From Rutidosis leptorrhynchoides (Eukaryota; Streptophyta; Magnoliopsida; Asterales; Asteraceae): a DNA stretch of 64,000 nucleotides. A model generated the notes under the pieces. It was not told the DNA's origin and did no database searches. It was given only the letters and a program-made list of their open reading frames with translations. The translations under genes and the position numbers were made by a program. The DNA lies in assembly GCF_046630445.1 (NCBI RefSeq), contig NC_092333.1, forward strand, positions 357,587,001 to 357,651,000, given 5' to 3'. Shown here one piece after another: positions 33,578-47,101 of this stretch; position 1 is the stretch's first letter; each line of letters starts with the position of its first letter.

Positions 33578-33655
33578 AAGTCAACAAAAGTCAACTGAAA
33601 GTCAAAGTCAACCAAAAGTCAACTGAAAAGTCAACCTTAGTCAAACATGGTCAAC
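33578..33655 (-). promoter_or_regulatory. Cluster of eight TTGAC (W-box-like) motifs
   Basis: AGTCAA or GGTCAA occurs eight times in about 80 bp, i.e. TTGACT/TTGACC in the element's sense strand, the core bound by plant WRKY factors. The other LTR keeps eight as well (42358-42440). Binding is inferred from sequence only. Confidence 0.5.
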
Positions 33656-35638
33656 GTTAATTTTAAAAGTGTAATTTATAATAATAATATAAGTTATAAC
33701 GTTTATTAAAGTTAAATATGTCTAATTATGTCATAACATAAGTTTAATTGAATTAAAATGAATTATTAAAGTTAATATAAGTTTAAATGATATAATTAAT
33801 ATAACATAAGTATTTAATTAATTAATTAAATATTAGTCATAATATAAGTATTATTAATTAATAATAAATTTTAAATCATAACATAAGTTTCATTAATTAA
33901 TAATGAATTATTAATCATATCATAAGTTTCTAATTATAATTATTAAATCATAAGTATTTAATAATTAAATTATAATTAAATAATAACTAAGCCTTATAAT
34001 AATTAAATAATTAATTAATCCTTATTATAAGTCTTATTATAATAATCTCATAATATAAGTTTAATACTTATCATAAGTATTTTTCCATTAATAATGAAGT
34101 ATTATTAATCATATGTTTAATTAAAAAGTTAATTAAATCATAAATATTAATTAAATGATATAATAAATATATATATCATAAGTTGTAAATAATAATAATT
34201 ACTTTTTTTATCAAAAGTAATTAAATGATAATGAAATTCATTATTTATATCATAAGTTTCATAATTAGTCAAAAGTTTTAAATCAAAAGTTCATCGGGTC
34301 GTATCCTGAGCCCCGGGTGTCGGTTTTCGGCGAGCCTTACATATATCTCCACCTAAGTAAACCACCCGACACTTTGGTACACTCAAGAACACCCCAAGAA
34401 CAGTCCACAAGTCATGTTATACAGCCAATACACCACTTGGACTTCAATTCAATCAAAAACTTGTTTTGGACGTAACGGGTGATTCGTGGCTCGGATTGAG
34501 ATGACCCGAACTTGAAAGTTCACCCCACCATCAGTCCTAACACACTAACACACCCTAAAGTCACCAAATATGGTCACAAAGTTGGACCAAACCTGGTTCA
34601 TACCAAAATCACATTCAATCTTAACAAAATACCACTTTGATCATAACTAGGGTTCCGGGAATCGAAACAACATGAATCCGGTGTCTAAAATTAATGTATT
34701 GATGAGAGGAAATCATTTATATACTTTATTTTAACTTTTATATCAGTTACAAAGTCAGAAACACACGAAAAATCTGCTGTCCAAATTATATCAAACCGAA
34801 AACATATGTAAACGAGCAATTCTACGCATACAATCAACATTACAACAACTAATAATCATCATACTATTAATAAATCATCAAAATACAGAAAAGTAAGGAA
34901 AAATTAAAAGTTATAGGGTTAGGGTTTATACCCTAATCAAGAAACGAGAAGTATAATCGCGTAGAGAACGGAGCGAGGAACGCGTTGATGTATAACAATC
35001 CTTGATCCAAGCTATGAAAATTGATGAAGATGATGATGTTATGGTGATGGTTGGCGATGGCAAAGAGGGAGAGGAGAGGAAGAGAGCACCAAAAATAGGA
35101 AATTAGGTTTAATAAAAAGTGGGATGGAAATAATACTCCAAAAATAAAAATCAAGGGAATTTTACTCCCCTCCCTTGGTGTCTCGGCCGAATGAGAGGTC
35201 ATGGGGTGGGCCCTATGGCCCAATCTTGCTAAATGTGTAAAAGCTTGTGGCCCGAAAGACCGAACGAGTCCCGAAACGCGAAAACGCACTTACGCGATTA
35301 AAAATTCGGAAAGACAACAAACGCGCGACGAAAAATAAATATATATACACTATATAATTATATGACCTTAAAATATCATATTTAAAACAAATAGGATTTA
35401 AATATCCCAAAAATGCGACCGTTGGTTTGAAAACCGAAAAGATTCGCCGGATAGAAATCCGCGATTCGTATAAACGTACGACTTAAAATATGAATACATA
35501 TATTCACATAACATATAATAATTAATATATTATTACTAAAATAATAATATAGGTCATGAAATGACGTAACCCAATTAACAGTTAACGGTCATTAAATAAT
35601 TAACGGTAAAAGATAACGGAAAAAGTAGGGTCGTGACA

Positions 35639-35674
35639 GTACCTTCCCGTTACGGAAATTTCGTCCCGAAATTT
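35639..35674 (-). promoter_or_regulatory. Inverted repeat and polypurine tract of E2
   Basis: Sense strand AAATTTCGGGACGAAATTT (35656-35674) followed by the purine-rich AACGGGAAGGTAC up to the LTR. The pol stop (35673-35675) overlaps the inverted repeat's first bases. Confidence 0.85.
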
Positions 35675-38600
35675 AAGCAGGTGCAGGGGTTGACTCAGCA
35701 TCTGGGAACAAATGCGGGTACTTCTGCTTCATCTGATCTTCACGCTCCCAAGTGAACTCGGGACCGCGTCTAGCGTTCCATCTAACCCGGACAATAGGAA
35801 TTCGGCTCTGCTTAAGAGTCTTAACTTCTCGATCCATAATTTCGATAGGTTCCTCAATAAAGTGTAGTTGCTTATCAACATGAAGTTCTTCCAAAGGAAT
35901 AGTCTTGTCGGCCTCGGCCAAACACTTCTTTAAGTTCGATACATGAAAGACATCGTGAACAGCACTGAGTTCTTGTGGCAACTTCAAACGATAAGCCGCC
36001 GGTCCAACTCTCTCAACAATCTCAAACGGTCCAACAAAGCGAGGACTTAGCTTTCCCCTTTTACCAAAACGGATCACACCCTTCCAAGGTGAAACCTTTA
36101 ACATAACACGATCACCAACTTGAAATTCCACATCTTTCCTTCCCCTATTGGCATAACTCTTTTGCCAACTTCTAGCAGTTCTCAATCTTTCCTTAATCCG
36201 TATAATCTTCTCGGTAGTCTCGTGAATAATTTCTGGACCTGTGAGTTGAGCATCCCTAACCTCATTCCAACAGACAGGAGACCTACACTTCCTACCGTAC
36301 AGAGCTTCAAACGGTGCGGCTTGAATACTTGCGTGATAACTGTTGTTATAAGAAAATTCAGCTAGCGGCAAATATTTATCCCACCCATTACCAAAATCAA
36401 TAACACACGCTCGCAGCATATCTTCCAACGTCTGAATGGTCCTTTCACTCTGACCATCTGTTTGGGGATGATAAGCGGTGCTCATATCTAACCTAGTTCC
36501 CAAGGCTTCCTGTAAAGATCGCCAAAACCTCGATACAAATCGACTGTCTCGGTCCGAAATAATGGATACAGGAACACCATGCCTAGAAACAATCTCCTTC
36601 AAGTACAAACGAGTAAGCTTCTCCATTGAATCTGTTTCCCTGATCGGCAAAAAGTGAGCCGACTTAGTGAGTCGATCTACAATCACCCAAATAGTGTCAT
36701 AGCCACCCGCAACTCTCGGTAACTTAGTAATAAAATCCATCGTAATTCCTTCCCACTTCCACTCGGGAATCTCGGGTTGTACCAACAGTCCAGATGGTTT
36801 TTAATGTTCAGCTTTAACCTTAGCACATGTCAAACACTTAGCCACATACGTAGCCACATCACCTTTCAAATTTGTCCACTAATACAGCTCCTTAAGATCA
36901 TGATACATCTTTCCTGAACCAGGATGAATAGAGTACCTAGACTTATGAGCCTCATCCAAAACAAGTTGTCGCAGTTCACCAAACTTCGGAACCCAAAGAC
37001 GTCCTGCAAAGTACCTAGTACCATCTGCTCGAATCTCAAATTTCTTAGCCATACCTCTTACGTTCTCTTTCACAAAATTCTCTTCCTTTAAGGCTTCTTG
37101 TGCCTCAAGAATCTGCCTTGCGAGGTTTGTTATAATTGTCATATTCAAGGCTCTAAACCTGTGAGGTTCAGCCCTTTCTTTACGACTCAACGCATCAGCC
37201 ACAACATTGGCCTTACCCGGATGATACAAAAGTTCACAATCGTAATCATTCAATGATTCAATCCATCTTCGTTGTCTCATGTTCAACTGTTTCTGATCGA
37301 GGATATGTTGAAGACTTTTGTGATCTGTGTACACAGTACTCTTGACCCCATACAAATAATGTCTCCAAATCTTAAGTGCAAAAACAACGGCCCCCAACTC
37401 TAAATCATGAGTTGTATAGTTCTGCTCGTGAATCTTCAACTGACGTGATGCGTACGCAATAACTTTCTTTCGTTGCATCAAAACACAACCAAAGCCTTGA
37501 CGCGAAGCATCACAATAAACAACAAAGTCATCATTACCCTCAGGTAGTGACAATATCGGAGCGGTAGTCAACTTCTTCTTTAAAATCTGAAAAGCAGTCT
37601 CTTGTTCATCCTTCCTTTCGTACTTCTTCCCTTTATGAGTTAAAGCAGTCAAAGGTTTTGCGATACGAGAGAAATCTTGAATGAACCTTCGATAGTAACC
37701 TGCCAATCCTAGGAACTGACGAATCTGAGTAGGAGTTTTCAGAGTTTCCCACTTTTCAATCCCCTCAATCTTAGCAGGATCAACTTGAATCCCTTGCTTA
37801 CTAACAATGTGTCCAAGGAATTGAACTTCTCGTAACCAGAATGCACACTTAGAGAACTTAGTGTACAACTCTTTTTTCCTCAACAGATCAAGCACTAACT
37901 TCAAATGTTCCTCGTGCTCTTCATCACTCTTCGAATAAATAAGGGTGTCGTCGATAAACACAATAATGAACTTGTCCAGATAGGGTCTGCACACACGGTT
38001 CATGAGGTTCATGAACACAGCAGGTGCATTCGTCAATCCGAACGGCATAACAAGAAACTCAAAGTGACCCTAACGGGTGCGAAAAGCAGTTTTCAAAATA
38101 TCAGATTCTTTAACACACAACTGATGATAGCCGGAACGAAGATCGATTTTTGAATAAACAGATGAACCCTGAAGCTGATCGAACAGATCATCAATTCTCG
38201 GAAGGGGATAACAGTTTTTAATAGTAAGCTTGTTCAACTCACGATAATCAATGCACAAACGAAAAGAACCATCCTTCTTCTTAACAAACAGAACAGGAGC
38301 TCCCCAAGGGGACGAACTAGGACGAATAAAACCTTTGTCTAACAACTCACGGAGTTAACTTGACGATTCTTGAAGTTCAGAAGGCGCAAGACGATAAGGA
38401 GCACGTGCTATAGGAGCAGCACCGGGAACAAGATCAATTTGAAATTCTACCGCGCGTTGCGGCGGAAGGCCAGGTAAATCTTCGGGAAATACCTCGGGAA
38501 AATCTCTAACAACATGAACATCTCCAACACTCTTCGTTTCTCTTTCGAAATCAACAACAAGGGCTAGAATAGCATGACAGCCTTTGCGAAGATGTTTAAG

Positions 38601-39087
38601 AACCTTCAGACAGCTAATAAGATTTAACTGTCGGCACCTCTTATCTCCAAGAACCATCAGCGGCTCTCCAACCACATTAGTAATACAAATAGCTTTATCA
38701 TAACACACAATCTCAGCACGATTCGCAGATAACCAATTCATCCCAATAACAACATCAAAACTACCAAGTTCAATCGGTACCAAATCTATCTCAAAATCTC
38801 TACCAGCTAAACTAATGTTACACTTACGATGCACAGTCTTAGCAGTGAGTACCTTACCATTAGCTAATTCAACAACATACGTATTGTCTAAAGGAGTTAA
38901 CGGTGTTTTGATTTTTGGACTTAATTTACTCGACACAAAACTCAAATCAGCCCCTGAATCAAATAGTACATAAACTGATAAAACGTTGACCGAGAACGTA
39001 CCAGTAACAAGTTTAGGATCTTCCTCAGCATCCCTGGCGATAATGTTGAATGCTCTACCACGCTCAGTCTCTGCAGTCTTCTTGTTA
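35673..39087 (-). pseudogene. pol: E2 pol, one frame with four stops
   Basis: Protease VLFDSGADLS (Asp codon 38958-38960); RT with [26 protein letters not shown] and FIDD (first Asp codon near 37952; the next residue is Thr instead of the usual Ile); RNase [11 protein letters not shown] and [11 protein letters not shown]; integrase with KCLTCAKVKAEH zinc finger (interrupted), core [20 protein letters not shown] and [11 protein letters not shown]; chromodomain ending [15 protein letters not shown]. Stops at 38355-38357, 38070-38072, 36879-36881 and 36801-36803; no net frameshift from 40124 to 35673. Closely related to E1's pol. The last 370 residues (35673-36785) remain fully open. Confidence 0.95.
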
Positions 39088-40124
39088 GGACAGGCATCAC
39101 GAAAATGCCCCGGCTTCCCACACTCATAACAAACTCTCGGATTACCACCATTATTCGACTTTCCATTGCCATTACCATTACCACCTCTATTACCAGCATT
39201 ATTACCACCTGCGGCAGGAGCAGTAGAACCCGGCAGAAGCACCGTACAATCTTTAGCAATGTGTCCCTGTTTGGAACACCTCTTGCAAGTCACGGTACAG
39301 AAACCATCATGAGCCTTGTAACAACGTGGACATACACGCTGACTGCGGTTATTCGAACCAGAAGTGTCAAGCTTTTTCTGCTGACTCTGGTTTTGATTGC
39401 GGTTATTATCCCACTTTCTCTTCCCATTATCAGCTTTCTTATCAGCCTCTTCACTGGGTTTGGTTACAGCAGCCTTGCTTCTTCTCAAGATCTTATCATT
39501 CAACTTATGAGCCATTGACATCGCGGCCTCAATAGTCTGGGGCTCACTAGATTCAACTCCATGTTCAATTTTCTTAAACAACCCATCAATGTAAGCTTCA
39601 ATCTTAAGATTCTCATCGGCATAAACATTAGGGCACAACAAAGTCAACTCAAAGAATCTCTGCTCGTAGGCAACTAATTCGGTGCCCTTCATTTTCAAGT
39701 TTTTAAGTTCAACCTCTAACTTCTTAAGCTCACCCCTAGGACGGTAATGGGTGATCATTCTTTCCTTGAAATTATTCCAAGTTAACCCATAAGCCACATC
39801 ATTTCCCAAACTGTTAACCAAGTTGTTCCACCAGGTCAATGCACTATCCTTCATAGTGCAGCTAGCAAAACTAACCTTGTCCTCCTCTCGGACTCGACTA
39901 ACCCTGAAAATAGACTCGATTTTCTCGAACCAGCGGGTAAGTCCTATGGGTCCTTCTGTACCACTGAATTCCTGTGGGCGACTAGCCATGAATGTTTTGT
40001 GGGAGCATCCCACCTGATTGTTGTTCGCATTAGCATTTGCATTAGCATTCGCTGCCATAGTAGCAGCTATCCCTTCGGTAACAAGACATTGGATACGGGC
40101 TTCGTTCGACTCTCTAGGAGGCAT
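39088..40124 (-). pseudogene. gag: E2 gag (itself uninterrupted, fused in frame to pol)
   Basis: Starts at the ATG of MPPRESNEARIQ (40122-40124). The open frame runs to the stop at 38355 in the protease/RT linker, so gag has no stop. Features in order: short Ala-Asn repeat; capsid-like domain with LTWWNNLVNSLG and LKNLKMKGTELVAYEQRF; basic linker KRKWDNNRNQNQ; zinc-binding CPRCYKAHDGFC and CKRCSKQGHIAKDC; a Gly/Asn-rich stretch; CYECGKPGHFRDAC. Because gag is open it might still supply particles, although a fused pol would stop early. Confidence 0.9.
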
Positions 40125-40562
40125 GATCTTCAAAACAGAATAACACAACTGTTAGTACTAAGAATAATACCAGTGTTATAAAGGAATAGATCGAACACGA
40201 AAAGATTAACCATTAAAATAATAGTCAGTAACCACTATGAGTAATAACATGACAGTTATGATTGTTATAGATATAACCACCACATGCATACATATTTTAT
40301 GATAACATCATACAACATACATAGCACCTAACATACATGATCTACATTACGCATAATATAACATGTCAAGAGTCACAACATCAGAAATAAAATGTGATAA
40401 TGATAATAGATGTCATAAAAATAACCATCCATACATAATGAAAAACATCCCATAACAAAATCTTAATAAAATCCTCGGCAAAACGCCGTACATAACCCAA
40501 AAATGTATGTATGAAAGGACATTAAGTCTTATGAAATAAATTATCAATCATGAATCATCATA

Positions 40563-40991
40563 TCACATCTGCTTAGAGCGGGTGTGATAAGCTGGGCCAG
40601 CATGAGTCTCAGCAGAAGGCTCATACTTCCACAACTTTCCTTTCACTTCTTCCAACTCTTCCTTCAATCCACGAACTGTGCTCTCTAGAGCCTCGAATCT
40701 AGCATCAACTTCATGGTTACGCTTACGACTCTCGATCCCAACATTGTTCTTAAAGCTAACAAACGAATCCATACTAGCTCATATCTGGTCCATCATCTCG
40801 TTATGTGACAAAGTACGCATACAATCACTGAGAGCATTAATACGCGTCACTTCATTGTAAGCCCTGTTCATATGGGTAAGGGTGGAAAAGTAGTAGTGAA
40901 CAGGATCATCGATCTTCGGTTGATCAGCACGGCGTCTGGCAGCAGCCGGAGGAGCAGGAGCAGCAACTGAGTTATCGCTCGAAGTCGACAT
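40563..40991 (-). pseudogene. E2 leader ORF with C-terminal coiled coil
   Basis: The ATG at 40989-40991 (MSTSSDNSVAAPAPP) opens a 142-residue frame with one TGA (40779-40781, probably CGA to TGA). The N terminus is Ser/Ala/Pro-rich and the middle includes DDPVHYYFSTLTHMNRAYNE. The C-terminal third is a good heptad coiled coil (ARFEALESTVRGLKEELEE). No known family recognised. It stands between the primer site and gag, about 440 bp upstream of the gag ATG. Its opening residues resemble those of E1's leader ORF. Confidence 0.6.
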
Positions 40992-41171
40992 CTGCAAACA
41001 GTAAAACTGCAAACCACATACCAAAAGATATAAATGCTAATGATATAACACATCCGAAATGAAATGCATAATAATGCTATAGCAAAAGGGTCGGGCTGTA
41101 GACTAGACTCTAACGCACCCTAAGAACCACGGGTTGACCACATTAAGACCGCCTAGTTCCCTACAACCAGA

Positions 41172-41183
41172 GCTCTGATACCA
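41172..41183 (-). promoter_or_regulatory. Primer-binding site of E2 (tRNA-iMet type)
   Basis: Sense strand TGGTATCAGAGC two bases from the LTR edge at 41186. Unmutated. Confidence 0.85.
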
Positions 41184-41185
41184 AC

Positions 41186-43840
41186 TGTGATGGCCCCGTC
41201 AAAACACTTAACGGCTCCGTCACTTGGTCCCACAGCTTGATCGAACTTAAATGAATTTAATAAATGACATTGCATTCTTTTATTTCAAAAGTTTCCCAAA
41301 AAGGAAAGCATACCAAAATATGTAGTTTAAAAGTAACTCAACATATTAATAATCCAAAGTTGACACAAAAACATTGTCAACAACCCACAAGTATTAATCA
41401 TTCAAAAACCGAATGCAAGCCAAAGTTTCATAAATTGTTTCATAAAAATCTGCCCAAATGCATGCAGACTCTTCTAAACACAGCGGAAGCATCACATAAA
41501 CTCAAGTACCTGTGAAAACATGCGAGTAAACTGTCAACACAAAGTTTGAGTGAATTATAGGTTTAAATAATTGAATAAACTTTAGACCACAAGATTTAAA
41601 AATATTAGAAAACATTAAACATTATTCCATTATCAATGAGCCACCTGGTAACCACTTAACCCTTTGTTTACCCTTGCCAAACACAATAAAAAAATATACA
41701 TTGGACAGTGTATCTATAACAAAATACGAAGTACTAAACATTCCGATTATAAATTGCTAGCGCGACTAGCTCGAAATGGGGTTGTCAAACCCGATAGATC
41801 TATCCGTAGGATTCGCGTTCACCGGTAGAAACCAATGATTACAGTTACCAGACTAGGGAATATTTTTGTCCAACTCACAATGAATAATTTAAATTTAATT
41901 GTCACTTGTGTCTAAACGGGAAATAAAATGCATGTAATCACATCCCAAAAATATACTTTGAAAAGTATGTAAAAACGGGACTATAACTCACCTTAAAAGT
42001 AATGAAGTAACCAACACAATTAAGCAAACAGCGAATGTAGTACAGTGATCAGGAATGATCACAACGCCGACCTATAAATAAAGCATGTTTATATAAATAA
42101 CTAACTTAGGTCAAGTCTTAGTATGATAGCTATTGTACATGTTGCAAGTAGTCATAGAACAATACTCAATATGCATCGGTTTGATTGGAGCAGCTTACGG
42201 ACACACACTTTCTATTTTTAGAAAGTTTCTATTTTTAGCAGGTTTCCATTTTTGGAAAGTTTCTATTTTTGAAAAGTTTCTATTTTTGGAAAGTTTCCAA
42301 ATTTAGAAAGTTGCTATTTTAGGAAAGTTTATAAGTTAGGAAAGTTTCCTTAATTAGAAAGTCAACAAAAGTCAACTGAAAGTCAAAGTCAACTGAAAGT
42401 CAACTCAAAAGTCAACCTAGGTCAAACATGGTCAACGTTAATTTTAAAAGTGTAATTTATAATAATAATATAAGTTATAACATTTATTAAAGTTAAATAT
42501 GTCTAATTATGTCATAACATAAGTTTAATTGAATTAAAATGAATTATTAAAGTTAATATAAGTTTAAATGATATAATTAATATAACATAAGTATTTAATT
42601 AATTAATTAAATATTAGTCATAATGTAAGTATTATTAATTAATAATAAATTTTAAATCATATCATAAGTTTCATTAATTAATAATGAATTATTAATCATA
42701 TCATAAGTTTCTAATTATAATTATTAAATCATAAGTATTTAACAATTAAATTATTATTAAATAATAACTAAGCCTTATAATAATTAAATAATTAATTAAT
42801 CCTTATTTTAAGTCTTATTATAATAATCTCATAATATAAGTTTAATACTTATCATAAGTATTTTTCCATTAATAATGAAGTATTATTAATCATATGTTTA
42901 ATTAAAAAGTTAATTAAATCATAAATATTAATTAAATGATATAATAAATATATATATCATAAGTTGTAAATAATAATAATTACTTTTTTATCATAAGTAA
43001 TTAAATGATAATGAAATCCATTATTTATATCATAAGTTTCATAATTAGTCAAAAGTTTTAAATCAAAAGTTCATCGGGTCGTATCCTGAGCCCCGGGTGT
43101 CGGTTTTCGGCGAGCCTTACATATATCTCCGCCTAAGTAAACTACCCGACACTTTGGTACACTCAAGAACACCCCAAGAACAGTCCACAAGTCGTGTTAT
43201 ACAGCCAATACACCACATGGACTTCAATTCAATCAAAAACGTGTTTTGGACGTAACGGGTGATTCGTGGCTCGGATTGAGATGACCCGAACATGAAAGTT
43301 CGCCCCACCATCAGTACTAACACACTAACACAAGCTAAAGTCACCAAATATGGTCACAAAGTCGGACCAAACCTAGTTCATACCAAAATCACATTCAATC
43401 TTAACAAAAACCACTTTGATCATAACTAGGGTTCCGGGAATCGAAACGACATGAATCCGGTGTCTAAAATTAATGTCTTGATGAGAGGAACTCATTTATA
43501 TACTTTATTTTAACTTTTATATCAGTTACAAAGTCAGAAACACACGAAAAAGCTGCTGTCCAAATTATATCAAACCAAAAACATATGTAAACGAGCAATT
43601 CTACGCATACAATCAACATTACAACAACTAATAATCATCATACTATTAATAAATCATCAAAATACAGAAAAGTAAGGAAAAATTAAAAGTTCTAGGGTTA
43701 GGGTTTATACCCTAATCAAGAAACGAGAAGTATAATCGCGTAGAGAACGGAACGAGGAACGCGTTGATGTATAACAATCCTTGATCCAAGCTATGAAAAT
43801 TGATGAAGATGATGATGTTATGGTGATGGTTGGCGATGGC
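41186..43840 (-). repeat. 5' LTR of E2, segment 1
   Basis: Matches 32338 to about 35060 of the 3' LTR, with fewer 17-bp repeats (42209-42325) and eight TTGAC motifs (42358-42440). Sense CTTCCGCTG at 41481-41489; the hairpin at 41535-41548 has a mismatched arm. Interrupted at atggc by S3 and resumed at 47102. Confidence 0.93.
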
Positions 43841-46800
43841 TGAAATGTCCCGTTCTTATTGATTAAAAACGTTCCATATTAATTGATTTCGTTGCGAGGT
43901 TTTGACCTCTATATGAGACGTTTTTCAAAGACTGCATTCATTTTTAAAACAAACCATAACCTTTATTTCATAAATAAAGGTTTAAAAAGCTTTACGTAGA
44001 TTATCAAATAATGATAATCTAAAATATCCTGTTTACACACGACCATTACATAATGGTTTACAATACAAATATGTTACATCGAAATCAGTTTCTTGAATGC
44101 AGTTTTTACACAATATCATACAAACATGGACTCCAAATCTTGTCCTTATTTTAGTATGCAACAGCGGAAGCTCTTAATATTCACCTGAGAATAAACATGC
44201 TTTAAACGTCAACAAAAATGTTGGTGAGTTATAGGTTTAACCTATATATATCAAATCGTAACAATAGACCACAAGATTTCATATTTCAATACACATCCCA
44301 TACATAGAGATAAAAAGCATTCATATGGTGAACACCTGGTAACCGACAATAACAAGATGCATATATAAGAATATCCCCATCATTCCGGGACACCCTTCGG
44401 ATATGATATAAATTTCGAAGTACTAAAGCATCCGGTACTTTGGATGGGGTTTGTTAGGCCCAATAGATCTATCTTTAGGATTCGCGTCAATTAGGGTGTC
44501 TGTTCCCTAATTCTTAGATTACCAGACTTAATAAAAAGGGGCATATTCGATTTCGATAATTCAACCATAGAATGTAGTTTCACGTACTTGTGTCTATTTT
44601 GTAAATCATTTATAAAACCTGCATGTATTCTCATCCCAAAAATATTAGATTTTAAAAGTGGGACTATAACTCACTTTCACAGATTTTTACTTCGTCGGGA
44701 AGTAAGACTTGGCCACTGTTGATTCACGAACCTATAACAATATATACATATATATTAAAGTATGTTCAAAATATATTTACAACACTTTTAATATATTTTG
44801 ATGTTTTAAGTTTATTAAGTCAGCTGTCCTCGTTAGTAACCTATAACTAGTTGTCCACAGTTAGATGTACAGAAATAAATCGATAAATATTATCTTGAAT
44901 CAATCCACGACCGAGTGTATACGTATCTCAGTATTGATCACAACTCAAACTATATATATTTTGGAATCAACCTCAACCCTGTATAGCTAACTCCAACATT
45001 CACATATAGAGTGTCTATGGTTGTTCCGAAATATATATAGATGTGTCGACATGATAGGTCGAAACATTGTATACGTGTCTATGGTATCTCAAGATTACAT
45101 AATATACAATACAAGTTGATTAAGTTATGGTTGGAATAGATTTGTTACCAATTTTCACGTAGCTAAAATGAGAAAAATTATCCAATCTTGTTTTACCCAT
45201 AACTTCTTCATTTTAAATCCGTTTTGAGTGAATCAAATTGCTATGGTTTCATATTGAACTCTATTTTATGAATCTAAACAGAAAAAGTAAAGGTTTATAG
45301 TCGGAAAAATAAGTTACAAGTCGTTTTTGTAAAGGTAGTCATTTCAGTCGAAAGAACGACGTCTAGATGACCATTTTAGAAAACATACTTCCACTTTGAG
45401 TTTAACCATAATTTTTGGATATAGTTTCATGTTCATAATAAAAGTCATTTTCTCAGAATAACAACTTTTAAATCAAAGTTTATCATAGTTTTTAATTAAC
45501 TAACCCAAAACAGCCCGCGGTGTTACTACGACGGCGTAAATCCGGTTTTACGGTGTTTTTCGTGTTTCCAGGTTTTAAATCATTAAGTTAGCATATCATA
45601 TAGATATAGAACATGTGTTTAGTTGATTTTAAAAGTCAAGTTAGAAGGATTAACTTTTGTTTGCGAACAAGTTTAGAATTAACTAAACTATGTTCTAGTG
45701 ATTACAAGTTTAAACCTTCGAATAAGATAGCTTTATATGTATGAATCGAATGATGTTATGAACATCATTACTACCTTAATTTCCTTGGATAAACCTACTA
45801 GAAAAGATAAAAATGGATCTAGCTTCAATGGATCCTTGGATGGCTCGAAGTTCTTGAAGCAGAATCATGACACGAAAACAAGTTCAAGTAAGATCATCAC
45901 TTGAAATAAGATTGTTATAGTTATAGAAATTGAACCAAAGTTTGAATATGATTATTACCTTGTATTAGAATGATAACCTACTGTAAGAAACAAAGATTTC
46001 TTGAGGTTGGATGATCACCTTACAAGATTGGAAGTGAGCTAGCAAACTTGAAAGTATTCTTGATTTTATGAAACTAGAACTTTTGGAATTTATGAAGAAC
46101 ACTTAGAACTTGAAGATAGAACTTGAGAGAGATCAATTAGATGAAGAAAATTGAAGAATGAAAGTGTTTGTAGGTGTTTTTGGTCGTTGGTGTATGGATT
46201 AGATATAAAGGATATGTAATTTTGTTTTCATGTAAATAAGTCATGAATGATTACTCATATTTTTGTAATTTTATGAGATATTTCATGCTACTTGCCAAAT
46301 GATGGTTCCCACATGTGTTAGGTGACTCACATGGGCTGCTAAGAGCTGATCATTGGAGTGTATATACCAATAGTACATACATCTAAAAGATGTGTATTGT
46401 ACGAGTACGAATACGGGTGCATACGAGTAGAATTGTTGATGAAACTGAACGAGGATGTAATTGTAAGCATTTTTGTTAAGTAGAAGTATTTTGATAAGTG
46501 TATTGAAGTCTTTCAAAAGTGTATAAATACATATTAAAACACTACATGTATATACATTTTAACTGAGTCGTTAAGTCATCGTTAGTCGTTACATGTAAGT
46601 GTTGTTTTGAAACCTTTAGGTTAACGATCTTGTTAAATGTTGTTAACCCAATGTTTATAATATCAAATGAGATTTTAAATTATTATATTATCATGATATT
46701 ATCATGTATGAATATTTCTTAATATGATATATATACATTAAATGTCTTTACAACGATAATCGTTACATATATGTCTCGTTTAAAAATCATTAAGTTAGTA

Positions 46801-47096
46801 GTCTTGTTTTTACATATGTAGTTCATTGTTAATATACTTTATGATATGTTTTCTTATCATAGTATCATGTTAACTATATATATATATATATCCATATATA
46901 TGTCATCATATAGTTTTTACAAGTTTTAACGTTCGTGAATCACCGATCAACTTGGGTGGTCAATTGTCTATATGAAACATATTTCAATTAATCAAGTCTT
47001 AACAAGTTTGATTACTTAACATGTTGGAAACATTTAATCATGTAAATATCAATCTTAATTAATATATATAAACATGGAAAAGTTCGGGTCGCTACA
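43841..47096 (-). mobile_element. Solo LTR S3 (E1 family)
   Basis: 3256 bp, TGAAATGTCCCG...GGGTCGCTACA on the plus strand, flanked by atggc (43836-43840 and 47097-47101). It aligns along its whole length with the E1 LTRs but is clearly diverged from both, so it is another subfamily. Sense CTTCCGCTG 44162-44170, hairpin 44210-44223. No internal region. Confidence 0.95.
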
Positions 47097-47101
47097 ATGG
47101 C

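Larger units (their letters stand above)
32338..35638 (-). repeat. 3' LTR of E2
   Basis: 3301 bp, TGTGATGGCCCC...GGGTCGTGACA on the plus strand. Sense CTTCCGCTG at 32633-32641, hairpin CAACACAAAGGTTG at 32687-32700, 17-bp repeats at 33359-33545, eight TTGAC units at 33578-33655 and an extremely AT-rich TAATTAAT stretch at 33660-34290. The last of these explains the absence of open frames there. Confidence 0.95.

Noticed and set aside
35673..40124. Endogenous pararetrovirus as source of the RT sequences
   Set aside because: Order protease-RT-RNase H-integrase-chromodomain, LTRs, primer sites and TSDs fit Ty3/gypsy; no movement protein or viral coat region seen.
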